DNA from: Synechococcus sp. CS-1325
Lineage (GTDB): Bacteria > Cyanobacteriota > Cyanobacteriia > PCC-6307 > Cyanobiaceae
DNA: 64,000 nucleotides
Reading direction: 5' to 3'
NCBI GenBank assembly: GCA_025128135.1
Contig: JAHLYW010000043.1
Location: 62,001-126,000 of the forward strand
Below, piece after piece: positions 34,501-41,361 of the stretch. The notes below the pieces were generated by a model. The model did not search any database. It saw only the letters and a list, made by a program, of their open reading frames with translations, and was not told the DNA's origin. Position 1 is the stretch's first letter; each line of letters begins with the position of its first letter. The position numbers and the translations under genes were made by a program.

Positions 34501-35300
34501 GTAACGACACCTATGTCGTTGACGAACTGTCCGACACTGTTACCGAGGTCAACGCGGTCGGCGTCGATCTGGTGCAGTCCTCGATCAGCTTCACGCTCGG
34601 CAATTTCGTCGAGGATTTGAGGCTTACAGGATCGGCGGCGATCAACGGCACGGGCAACACGCTCGCTAACGTCATTACTGGCAATGCGAGCGACAACATT
34701 CTCGACGGGAAGGCTGGCGCGGATACGCTCTCGGGTGGAGCGGGCAACGACGTCTACGTTGTTGACAATGTGGGTGATGCGATCGTGGACTCGAGCGGCA
34801 CGGGTGACGAGGTCACGGCGAGTGTCACACGGACTCTCGAAACGACAATTGAAAAGCTGACGCTAACGGGTGCTACCGCAATCAGCGGGACCGGCAACAC
34901 GCTTGCCAACACGATCGTAGGGAACAGCGCGGCCAATACGTTGGACGGCAAGGCGGGAGCGGATACGTTGACTGGCGGATTGGGTATCGATAGGTTCCAA
35001 TTCTCCGTTCTTCAGAACCTACCTGACAGGATTACTGATTGGGAAAACGCAAATGACGTGATTGCCATCTCCGCATCCGCGTTCGGCGGCGGACTTGTTG
35101 CTGGGGGGGCCGTCCCCTTCGCATTCGGTAACGGCATTCCTGCCACGTTTGGAACCAACGGTCAGTTTCTGTTCGATGACATTAGCGAAAATCTCTTTTT
35201 CGATCAGAACGGTTCCAATCCAGGCGGTCTGTTTCACATCGCCGTCGTTGTCGGCGGCGGCGGGTTCTTGGGTGACTCAAACTTCAGCATCATCGCTTAG
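31584..35300 (+). CDS. very large RTX/hemolysin-type calcium-binding repeat protein
   Basis: A 1238-residue protein that begins directly in RTX nonapeptides (GGxGxDxLx: GGADDDILLGGGGNDTIYG) and lacks a signal peptide, as expected for type I secretion. Residues about 235-390 form a non-repetitive beta-rich insert. Residues 400-1140 are about eight copies of a roughly 90-residue unit (NGTGNxLANxIVGN...GGAGNDxYxVDxxGD...VENLTLxG). The C-terminal RTX cap (DRFQFSVLQNLPDRITDW) resembles serralysin-type secretion ends. The start is GTG 31584 with no ribosome-binding site. Lower GC and different codon choice from neighbours, plus flanking IS remains, point to horizontal transfer. No secretion genes nearby. 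Confidence 0.85.
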   Translation: MAILNGDNLNNILFGTAFMDVIKGFALNDLINGAGGTDFIEGGADDDILLGGGGNDTIYGDNEAGGAVTGNDLLDGGAGDDLIDGGRGNDTIYANEGSDRVFGGEGDDEFYLHGDGLGGDVFLSDSGGIDTVNFSLAGAGVSAELSSASSGVIRSFNVDGRTIRLGALGVGGLPFIQPSTFENAVGSAFNDRLVGNEVANILQGGDGNDRLFGEGGDDMLFAGAGTDYLSGGIQSTLHEITVNSSIDVAPEFAPIDNFKLQFESFDPGGDQAPGSGTSTRVRVSFDIFTNDSVDVSDTTFFFNVSVNGVNTSFSFESTPAFVLNEYSEVVATGTLGGKFAKTFDLIVPGLVLGGSNVIGIQVSASNNYNDVIDGPQNVSDLLAQQFTVDSSVTPFSGNDTLDGGANGAGVTTMRGSDGDDTYIVRDAADLVQENTDDGTDIVQTDISYTLPFAVENLVLLADANINGTGNDLNNTITGNNGDNVLLGGFGNDTLIGGLGNDVLGTSDLSSELGDDVMMGGGGNDLYFLRDAGDAVIESLAGPAGGVDTVISTIFNYTLGANIENAELFPTFGLSLTGNALDNRLTGNLGNNVLNGGLGNDTMTGGDGNDTYFVGQTGDLVVEANGSFSAGSRDGVQSSLATYTLTNHVENLTLLTGAVTGIGNTLDNVITGNSANNSLSGGNGNDTLNGGLGVDTMNGGAGIDTYVIDTLGDVIFDSSGIDAIQANFNATLSIFSQIENLTLTGFAFQGSGNGLANRIVGTSLANSLIGEAGNDTLEGGSGNDLLTGGIGNDRLDGGIGNDTMTGGDDNDVYLVDATGDTVVELPGGGTADRIESTITIAALAAEVEQLTLLGAANLNGTGNALANRIVGNTGNNILDGGAGVDIMVGGAGNDVYKVDVTGESVVELSGEGIDRVDSLVSYALTANVENLTLLGLANINGTGNTLANTIVGNGADNVLNGGVGGGDVLRGLGGNDTYVVDELSDTVTEVNAVGVDLVQSSISFTLGNFVEDLRLTGSAAINGTGNTLANVITGNASDNILDGKAGADTLSGGAGNDVYVVDNVGDAIVDSSGTGDEVTASVTRTLETTIEKLTLTGATAISGTGNTLANTIVGNSAANTLDGKAGADTLTGGLGIDRFQFSVLQNLPDRITDWENANDVIAISASAFGGGLVAGGAVPFAFGNGIPATFGTNGQFLFDDISENLFFDQNGSNPGGLFHIAVVVGGGGFLGDSNFSIIA

Positions 35301-35568
35301 GATAGTGACCGGGTGATTACGTGCTCCGGGCAACAGACTCCTGGGGATTCCTGACAAAGTTAGGTCAACTGCGACACAACTTGTTTCAGCATTCGAACCC
35401 CGACAAACTGGCTGCGCGCTGGGCAATCGATGATTGCTGCACCTGCTGATCAGTACAGATATACCGTTAATATCATACCGACAGGTCTCAATCGATGAAT
35501 TCCGCGTGCATTTTGGGGGCACCTTGGACCTTGGACCCGGACAACCGCTGAGTGCGCTTCTTTTCTCA
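35301..35568. other. RTX downstream gap, nothing recognisable
   Basis: A stretch of about 270 AT-richer bases between the RTX stop and the first transposase fragment. No open frame with recognisable features and no strong hairpin was seen. Confidence 0.4.
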
Positions 35569-35691
35569 GGTGCCCTGGGCAGAGCTGGGAGAAACAAATT
35601 GTAGCTAAGTTCACCCCCACGATTGGTGCCCCCGCAAAGCCTGTAAGGCTGGCGTTTGGAGTGCTGCTCATCAAGCAACGGCTCGGCTTCT
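35569..35691 (+). pseudogene. fragment of an IS5/IS1182-type transposase N-terminus
   Basis: The residues PTIGAPAKPVRLAFGVLLIK followed by QRLGFS match the conserved N-terminal block of DUF772-type transposases (GAPAKPxRmaLGaLiIKerLgl). A preceding PWAEL in another frame shows a frameshift. The homology stops abruptly where the IS66-like fragment begins, so this is a junction of two decayed elements. Confidence 0.55.
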
Positions 35692-35699
35692 CCTATGAG

Positions 35700-36133
35700 G
35701 CGTACCGGCTGCACCGGTTGGTGTGCCCCTGCTGCTCCACCAGCACCTGCGCGGCGTTGCCGGTGGATGTGGAGCTCAGTCGCCGCTAGCCTCGGCTCAT
35801 TACCTTGGTGGTTTTGCTGGGTTGCGCCTTCCCCCCTTGAGTTTGAGCAAGACCCAGGCGCTGCTGGTTCAGCTGCTGGGAATAGAGAGCCGTCGCGTCG
35901 CCATTGCGGCAATCCGCCAGTGCCTGAGCGCTGCACTGCAGCAGCCCATGGATCAGGCCACCGCTTTCGCCCGTCAGCAGCCGGTGACCTACGTGGATGA
36001 AACCGGCGCACCCACAGGCAACGTCGACGGATGCAATCCCACCGGAAAGCGCGGCTGGCATTGGGTCATGGTGACAGCTGTTGAGACGGTTTTTGTTCAG
36101 GGCCTGAGCCGCTAGACGTCCGCTGCGTTCGAG
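35700..36133 (+). pseudogene. degenerate IS66-family transposase
   Basis: Recognisable in order: the zinc-finger-like LVCPCCSTSTCAALPVDVEL (frame 1, ending in a TAG after about 35785), LSLSKTQALLVQLLGIESRR (after two frame changes), ARQQPVTYVDETGAPTGN with the first catalytic Asp, and KRGWHWVMVTAVETVFVQGL. An in-frame TAG at 36113-36115 interrupts what should read on as AAIELLG. Only the N-terminal half of a normal TnpC remains. Confidence 0.75.
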
Positions 36134-36135
36134 CT

Positions 36136-36318
36136 GAATACCCCCACCATGTGTGGGCAATCGACTTCCAGTTCAACCAAACAATGGATGGCCGCACGCT
36201 CAAGCTTCTGAACGTGGCGGTTGAATTCAGCCGTGTCTGTCTGGCCACTCGAGTGGGCCGGCGCTGCAAGGCTGTGGATGTTGTCAATCACAACTGCTCT
36301 CAATCGCACCTGGACTGA
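36136..36318 (+). pseudogene. IS3-family integrase-core fragment
   Basis: Sixty residues in one frame, beginning HHVWAIDFQFNQTMDGRTLK and continuing LLNVAVEFSRVCLATRVGR, match the rve catalytic core of IS3-type OrfB (VWaiDFqfDqTxDGRxLKlLnvvDEfTRe). Asn replaces the usual Asp in the FDQT position, and Val-Glu-Phe replaces DEFT. It abuts the IS66 remnant with no gap, so it is a truncated insertion. Confidence 0.7.
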
Positions 36319-36432
36319 GTGCCTTTGCCGACAGAGCTGGGAGTTATCAGCGACAGACCTCTGCCGGCTCCATTCCAGAATGGCCATAGTGACGGACTCC
36401 CTCACCTGGTGGGGTCAGGGAGTTTTTCTTAT

Positions 36433-37330
36433 TCAATCTGGAAGTGAATGTGCTCCTCTGCGCTGCCGGGGAGGGAAAGTGTGCACCACGGCGACAGGTC
36501 GCAAGTGCAGGCCACAGCGCTGACCCAGCGGCAGGGAGGTATCGATGGGTTGGCGCACCCGCAGCCGTATCCCTCCCTGGCCCACTTGATCGAGCCAGTG
36601 CCGGCCGAGAAACTGTCTTCCCACAATGATGGTCACTCCTCCATTGCCGGGGCAGAGATCAAGATCATCTGGGCTTGCCAGCCCCTCCAGAGAAACGTCT
36701 GACGCCACCTGGAGCGTAAGAGAGGTTGATTCGTTCACTGACTGAGTTGGCCCCAGCAGGGCGTGCAGGACGCAACCCTGCCATCAGGCAGGCAACACGT
36801 TGCACTGCAGCACGGAGCTCCCAACAAAGGACGTGACGGGCCCACTGACCAGTTCTCGCGGGCTGGCGCATTGACAGAGGCGACCATCCTTCAGCACAGC
36901 GACACGATTGCAGATCGCCAGGGCCTCCTCAGGATCGTGGGTGACAAGCAGACCGCTGGTGCCGCACTGCGCCAGAACAGCGGGAAGCGCGTCCCTTGTT
37001 CTGGCGATGCGGAAGACCGAAGCAGACGGTCTCCCAGGCGGTCAGATGGGGAAACAGGGCGTAATCCTGGAAAACCATGCCGACACCTCGCCGTTCCGGT
37101 GGCAAACAGCGGCTGGGTCCCACCACTTCGCGTCCGCCCAGACGGATCACGCCTCGCTCCGGTCGACCAACTCCAGCGATCAAGCGCAGAAGTGTCGTTT
37201 TTCCGGAACCAGAGGGACCAAGCAATCCCACCAACTCACCAACACCAAGTTATGGTTCAACGCCCTGGAGAACCCAATCCGTGGACCCTAACTGGCTGGG
37301 AAAGCGATGCCAGAGACCCTCAAGTTCAAT
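36433..37330 (-). pseudogene. futC: broken futC, ATPase of the ferric iron ABC transporter
   Basis: Minus-strand remains of an FbpC/FutC ATPase. The N-terminus IELEGLWHRFPSQLGSTDWV (from 37330) runs into an in-frame TAA at 37250-37252; the same frame continues with Walker A GPSGSGKTTLL and the Q-loop VFQDYALFPHLTAWE. At 36993-36995 there is a frame change and about 70 codons, including the LSGGQ signature and Walker B, are missing. Frame 3 then reads LPAVLAQCGTSGLLVTHDPE (H-loop), stops at TGA 36784-36786 and continues with the regulatory TOBE part (DLDLCPGNGGVTIIVGRQFL). It cannot make a working ATPase. Confidence 0.85.
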
Positions 37331-37507
37331 TGAATGTCGACCAGCATGGCAGGCCGATTGGGAGTGGTCGATGGATGACATCCAGGCAGAGAAGGAGTTT
37401 TGTTTCCTTACCACTGGAGAGGACCAATCAGATCCCAGAGACAAACTGCTGAGCACTGACGCTGCCTGGAGCCGAGCTCGGAGCCGGAAGCAGAACTGAG
37501 GGTGGGC

Positions 37508-37651
37508 TCAGTCGCGGCCACAGCGGCAACAACCGCCCTTCCAGTGGGAGCATTTCGACTGCTTGCAACCCTTCTTCTTGGAAACCCGAATCAGATCCTG
37601 GCGCAGGGCGCGAACAGCGGCAGGTTCGGGAGGGGGGGCAAGATCGGCCAT
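37508..37651 (-). CDS. 47-residue Cys-rich, basic protein
   Basis: Short reading frame: a Pro/Ala head, an amphipathic helix (AAVRALRQDLIRVSKKK) and a dense cysteine cluster, GCKQSKCSHWKGGCCRCGRD, with five cysteines and a His in 16 residues. This spacing could hold one zinc or an iron site. ATG 37651 gives a compact gene between the dead futC and ferritin, in an iron-related neighbourhood. Family not recognised; possibilities include a metallothionein-like buffer or a small nucleic-acid-binding knuckle. Confidence 0.6.
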   Translation of the reverse strand: MADLAPPPEPAAVRALRQDLIRVSKKKGCKQSKCSHWKGGCCRCGRD

Positions 37652-37816
37652 GCCATCGGAGGTGGTTGGTTCAACCCTAGAAGGCCATCACCCCCCAGCC
37701 GCAACCATGATCACCCCCGGCTGTAACCAATCGAACATCGAGCCAGGATGGATCTCCCATCTGGGCCTGGTGCCCGCTTGGGTCCCTACGCTGAGTTCAA
37801 ACCAACGATCAGCACA

Positions 37817-38392
37817 ATGACCCTGAGCACCCAGCCCGTTGCCGGCAGCCTGCAGAGTGGTGGGAGGCCTGTGGCTCAACCGATCCAGGAGTCGCTGCTG
37901 GAGGCACTGCAGCAACATCTGGCGATGGAACTGAACGCCAGCGCCTCCTACTGGGCCCTGGCGATCTGGTTCGCCGAGCGTGAATTACGCGGCTTCTCCC
38001 ATCATTTCAAGCAGGAATCCGATCAGGAACGCAACCATGCCGGCCTGTTCGCCGACTACCTGATTGCCAGGGGACAGCCTGTGGCACTGGGAGCGACCCT
38101 GGCGCCACGACAGGTGTGGAGTGATATCGAAGACATCCTGGCGGCTGTTTTTCAGATGGAAGTGGATGTCACCACATCACTCCATCAGCTCTATGCCATG
38201 GCGGAGCAATCCGGTGATGTGCGCACCACCGTCTATCTCGATCCGTTGATCGACAAGCAGACGGCTTCGGAAGATGAAGCCGCCCATCTTCTCGGTCGTC
38301 TGCGGCTGGCCGCCGGTAATCCTGCCGCTCTGTTGATTCTCGATACCGAACTGGCAAACGGTCAGGCGGCACCGTCCAAGATCGGGGAGTAA
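37817..38392 (+). CDS. ferritin
   Basis: A 191-residue non-haem ferritin that stores iron as ferric mineral in a 24-subunit shell. Four-helix core with ferroxidase ligands: MELNASASYWALAIWF (helix A Glu), FSHHFKQESDQERNHAGLFA (ExxH of helix B), and later Glu/Asp in VFQMEVDVTTSLHQLY and DKQTASEDEAAHLLGRL. ATG 37817 gives a short N-terminal tail before helix A; the longer frame from 37748 has no support. It lies between the futC remains and the Crp-type regulator, two genes from fur. Confidence 0.9.
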   Translation: MTLSTQPVAGSLQSGGRPVAQPIQESLLEALQQHLAMELNASASYWALAIWFAERELRGFSHHFKQESDQERNHAGLFADYLIARGQPVALGATLAPRQVWSDIEDILAAVFQMEVDVTTSLHQLYAMAEQSGDVRTTVYLDPLIDKQTASEDEAAHLLGRLRLAAGNPAALLILDTELANGQAAPSKIGE

Positions 38393-38429
38393 CTCAGACT
38401 CAGGCCTCCTGCTCCTGAAGCGCTGTCGC

Positions 38430-38771
38430 TCAGGCCAGGCTGGTGCGGCGGGTGAGTTCAAGCAGGAAGGCGATCCCGACGGGATCGAGTCCGGGCCGGC
38501 CCTGCCAGGCCCTGACCACGGTGCGCAGTTCAGCCTGGCGCTCGGCGCAGCGGTCGAGTTCGCCGTGCAGCCGGCCGATCAGATCGGCATCACGGCAACG
38601 GGACACCTGGGCCTGGATCTGGCTGCGCCGGCTCAGGAGGCGGCCCATCTCGCGGCAGAGGCTTCCAAGCAGGCTGTCGGCCACGTGAACCGGCTGCCGC
38701 GGACAAGCCAGAACCGCAGGGCCCGCCGGGGACAGGGAAGAAGAAGGAGAAGAGGAAGGAGAAAGAGTCAT
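38430..38771 (-). CDS. hypothetical helical protein
   Basis: A 113-residue protein: a Ser/Pro-rich head, a possible Cys (LACPRQPVH), then a long helical segment with heptad-like Leu/Arg spacing (SLLGSLCREMGRLLSRRSQI, ELDRCAERQAELRTVVRAW) that could form a coiled coil. ATG 38771 is the start; the overlap of a longer frame with the regulator gene is 14 bases. It follows the Crp-type regulator by 16 bases and is probably cotranscribed. Function unknown. Confidence 0.6.
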   Translation of the reverse strand: MTLSPSSSPSSSLSPAGPAVLACPRQPVHVADSLLGSLCREMGRLLSRRSQIQAQVSRCRDADLIGRLHGELDRCAERQAELRTVVRAWQGRPGLDPVGIAFLLELTRRTSLA

Positions 38772-38787
38772 GGGGCAGGGATTCCGT

Positions 38788-39384
38788 TCAGCCGAGCGCA
38801 AGGGGAGCCGATTCCACCAGGGACGGCGCCAGACGCAGGCCGCTCTGGCCGCTGGGAGCCTCCAGCAGCTCGGCCTGGCGAATCCGGGAAATCAGCCGTG
38901 TGGTGGTGACGCGGGTGGTACCGATCAGCTCTCCGATCCGCTCATGGGTGAGGCGGAATGGCAGATCACACCAGGGACCGCAACGGCGGCCCAGCCGACG
39001 GACCAGCAGGCCGAAGAGGGCATGGAGCCGCTGTTCAGCACTGCCGAGATGGCGAATACGAAGCAGTTGCAGAGTCCATTCGTTGACAGGATCGAAACCA
39101 TCGCTCTCGCCGGCTTCTCCGTCGCTGCGGAAACGGAGCGGAGTGAGCGCCTCGACGCAGACCCCTTCACTGCAGAGACGGTCGGTACGCAGCCGGTCAC
39201 CGGCCTGAAGGAAGGCAAGGGTCATCCCCTCGGTTTCCTCGCAGGGGCAATAGACCCTGGCCACCCCTTCGAGCACCTCAAGGCAACAGCCGCCGGGACG
39301 GCCAGCGGGATCGAGCAGAACGGTCTGACCGACAGGCATGCGCACGGCGGTGGAAGGCGAATCAGGCAGGAAGCGAAAGGTCAC
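38788..39384 (-). CDS. Crp/Fnr-family transcription regulator
   Basis: A 198-residue regulator: an N-terminal jelly-roll effector domain (GGCCLEVLEGVARVYCPCEE) and a C-terminal HTH_crp (LTHERIGELIGTTRVTTTRL). The effector half has adjacent cysteines (GGCC, YCPC) but lacks the cAMP-binding RxS pattern, so cAMP is unlikely; a redox or metal signal is possible. GTG 39384 is chosen; TTG 39414 lies inside a Fur-like palindrome and ATG 39339 is a shorter alternative. Neighbours are ferritin and fur, so an iron-stress role is likely. Confidence 0.8.
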   Translation of the reverse strand: MTFRFLPDSPSTAVRMPVGQTVLLDPAGRPGGCCLEVLEGVARVYCPCEETEGMTLAFLQAGDRLRTDRLCSEGVCVEALTPLRFRSDGEAGESDGFDPVNEWTLQLLRIRHLGSAEQRLHALFGLLVRRLGRRCGPWCDLPFRLTHERIGELIGTTRVTTTRLISRIRQAELLEAPSGQSGLRLAPSLVESAPLALG

Positions 39385-39397
39385 GGACCCAGCACTG

Positions 39398-39414
39398 TTG
39401 CGAATGACTCGCAA
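39398..39414. promoter_or_regulatory. Fur-box-like palindrome 1 upstream of the Crp-type regulator
   Basis: TTGCGAATGACTCGCAA: perfect arms TTGCGA/TCGCAA around ATGAC, with the spacing of the cyanobacterial Fur motif TTGAGAATGATTCTCAA. It lies 14 bases upstream of GTG 39384, where a bound repressor would block the gene. Confidence 0.5.
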
Positions 39415-39436
39415 TCTAGACAGTCAACCCGCTTTC

Positions 39437-39453
39437 TTGCAAGTGGTTCTCAA
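39437..39453. promoter_or_regulatory. Fur-box-like element 2
   Basis: TTGCAAGTGGTTCTCAA keeps the right half-site TTCTCAA exactly; the left half is weaker. TTGCAAGT is repeated at 39467-39474, 30 bases away, about three helical turns. The element lies in the 219-base gap between the regulator and the small plus-strand frame at 39604. Confidence 0.45.
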
Positions 39454-39603
39454 TAGCAACTGGTTGTTGCAAGTCGGCCGGCCGGCGATCGACCGGCGGC
39501 GGCACCGACAGCGGTGTCATTTGGGCTCAACGCCGGTGCCATCAACTCCCGGGCTCGCCTGGAATCCCCGCAGGATGGGACCCGTCCCCCACCCGACCAG
39601 GCC

Positions 39604-39771
39604 ATGATCCGGATCCTTGGCGATCGTGCCTCCCTGCTGGCAGCCCTCACCGCCCACTGGGCCGACCAGCAGCAGGGCCTCAGCTCTCCCCCTGCCAGGC
39701 GCCGGGCCATCAACCCGGGCCAGGCCATGGCCGCTCCGCCCAGACTGAGCAGCCCCCCTCAACCGTTCTGA
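39604..39771 (+). CDS. possible 55-residue protein, unrecognised
   Basis: ATG 39604 opens a frame (MIRILGDRASLLAALTAHWA...) with strong GC third positions, one amphipathic helix and a Pro/Arg-rich tail. The stop overlaps the end of fur by 13 bases in convergent orientation, as often seen for real genes in this window. There is no domain or ribosome-binding site beyond CAGG. Could be a small regulator or a chance frame. Confidence 0.4.
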   Translation: MIRILGDRASLLAALTAHWADQQQGLSSPPARRRAINPGQAMAAPPRLSSPPQPF

Positions 39772-40262
39772 ACCGCGGCGCAGCCAGGGCACAGCGCCCG
39801 CACATTCAGCACGCACTCAATCAGGCGAAATCCTTGGCCGAGCGCCGCCTGCTCTCCCGCCGCGAGAACCGCCGAACTCTCGAATTCCTCGGTACGACCG
39901 CAACCGACACAGACCAGATGATGGTGGTTGCGGTGGGTGTCACCGGCCAGTTCGAAGCGTCTGCCCCCCTCCGGCAGTTCCAGCTCCCGCAGCAGCTCCA
40001 TCGAACTCAACAGCCGCAGGCTGCGATACACCGTGGCCAGGGAAACCTTCTCCTGGGAGCCGAGCAGTCGCTGATGCACCTCCTCGGCACTGAGGTGGCT
40101 GCCTTCCCCGATCCGCTTGAACAGGGCCAGCACCCGCTGGCGCTGTGGAGTGAGCCGCTGGCCACGGCCATGGAGGCTGGCGCGCAACTCGCCCGCTGCC
40201 AGCGGAGCGGCCAGGACCTCGGTTGACGGAGCTGCGGAGTCGATCAAAACGGACAAGGGCAC
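39759..40262 (-). CDS. fur: ferric uptake regulator
   Basis: A 167-residue Fur-family repressor. The winged helix includes GQRLTPQRQRVLALF and SLATVYRSLRLLSSMELLRE; metal sites are THRNHHHLVCVGCGRTEEF (His cluster and CxxC) and ALCPGCAAV (second CxxC). A second, different Fur-family gene (zur) lies at 17.1 kb next to znuABC, and this one sits with ferritin and the Crp-type regulator, so Fur is the better call. No ATG fits; GTG 40262 is chosen, with TTG 40256 as alternative. Confidence 0.85.
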   Translation of the reverse strand: MPLSVLIDSAAPSTEVLAAPLAAGELRASLHGRGQRLTPQRQRVLALFKRIGEGSHLSAEEVHQRLLGSQEKVSLATVYRSLRLLSSMELLRELELPEGGRRFELAGDTHRNHHHLVCVGCGRTEEFESSAVLAAGEQAALGQGFRLIECVLNVRALCPGCAAVQNG

Positions 40263-40284
40263 AGCGCCAGGCCGGGCGTTCTCA

Positions 40285-40290
40285 ATAATA
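40285..40290 (-). promoter_or_regulatory. candidate -10 element of fur
   Basis: TATTAT on the minus strand, 23 bases before GTG 40262. It is followed by TTGAGAAC, which resembles a Fur half-site and would fit autoregulation. No good -35 was found. Confidence 0.35.
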
Positions 40291-40335
40291 GGCCTTGTTG
40301 CGAAGATCGGAACCGGTGGTGCCTCCGGGGATGGT

Positions 40336-41361
40336 TCAGCTCGCCAGCGATCGGTTCCGAGCCGCCGCCGCCACCAGCAGGCCATCCAGGCGGGCCAACA
40401 GGGCCGCCAGCAGATCGGCCAGGGTGGCCACGAGCCGATAACTCAGGGCCACGGCGAGCAGGGGAGCCTCAGCCAGTTCGGCGCCGAGCAGCAGCAGCAG
40501 CATCGCCTCGAACACCCCCAGGCCGCCTGGAGCACCCGGCACCACCAGCCCCACGGTCCAGGCGAGCAGGAAGCCGCCCAGCCAACCGGGCCAGCCCAGG
40601 CTCAGCTGCTGATCGAAGGCCAGCACACAGCAGGCGAAACCGCCGAAGCGCAGCAGCACGAAAACGAACTGGGGCAGCAGGGGCCACAAGGGATACCCCG
40701 GCAGGGCGAAAGGCGCCGGGGCCGGGGTATCCCCCCCAGGCTCCTCCAGCTTCAGCTGCCGAGCCCGGCGTCGCTCCAACCGCCCCAGCAAGGGATTGAG
40801 CCAGCGCGGCAACAACAGCACAGCCGGGAGAAGGGCGAGCAGGGCCAGGCCGTTCTGCCAGCCAGCAAAGGGCACCAGCAGCAAGGCCGCACTGGCTGCC
40901 AGAACCGGATCGAGCATCACGGCCAGCACAGCCTGAGGAGTGGAGAGCGCGACGGCCAGCAGAGGCAGCTCCCCGGGGAGGGCAGCCTCCTCCCTGCGAC
41001 GCAGCAGCTGCACCCGGGCTGCCAGGTGCCAGATGCCACCTGGCAGGTACTTGTAAAGATTGCTGCGCAGATAGAACCGGACACAGGCGGCCCAGGCCGG
41101 CCGAAAACCAAGCCAGCGCAAGCCCACCGCCCAGGCCATCCCGCAGATCACCAGGCTCAGCAGGCTGAAGCCGATTCCCATGGTGAGCCAGAGCCAGCCC
41201 TGGGGATCGAGGCGCAGGGCCAGCAGTTGCTCGCCATTGCCCAGCAGAGCGGCGAAAACGAAGCCGAAGCTCAGCAGACTCACCCAGACCCGCGCCCCCC
41301 CCGGCAGAACCAGCTTGGGCACAGCCAGCCTGGGCAGAACCAGCTTGGGACGTCTGATCAT
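40336..41361 (-). CDS. lysylphosphatidylglycerol-synthase TM-type membrane protein (UPF0104)
   Basis: A 341-residue integral membrane protein with about eight helices, matching the YbhN/UPF0104 group related to the membrane domain of MprF. Landmarks: YLRSNLYKYLPGGIWHLAAR and VVPGAPGGLGVFEAMLLLLL, including the family PGGxGxxE motif near the C-terminus. Members are thought to flip or handle lipids or glycolipids; the substrate is unknown. The ATG at 41361 overlaps the larC stop by four bases. Confidence 0.8.
   Translation of the reverse strand: MIRRPKLVLPRLAVPKLVLPGGARVWVSLLSFGFVFAALLGNGEQLLALRLDPQGWLWLTMGIGFSLLSLVICGMAWAVGLRWLGFRPAWAACVRFYLRSNLYKYLPGGIWHLAARVQLLRRREEAALPGELPLLAVALSTPQAVLAVMLDPVLAASAALLLVPFAGWQNGLALLALLPAVLLLPRWLNPLLGRLERRRARQLKLEEPGGDTPAPAPFALPGYPLWPLLPQFVFVLLRFGGFACCVLAFDQQLSLGWPGWLGGFLLAWTVGLVVPGAPGGLGVFEAMLLLLLGAELAEAPLLAVALSYRLVATLADLLAALLARLDGLLVAAAARNRSLAS

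Noticed and set aside
35390..35410. ATTCGAACCCC resembling a tRNA T-arm
   Set aside because: No matching acceptor, D or anticodon stems surround it.
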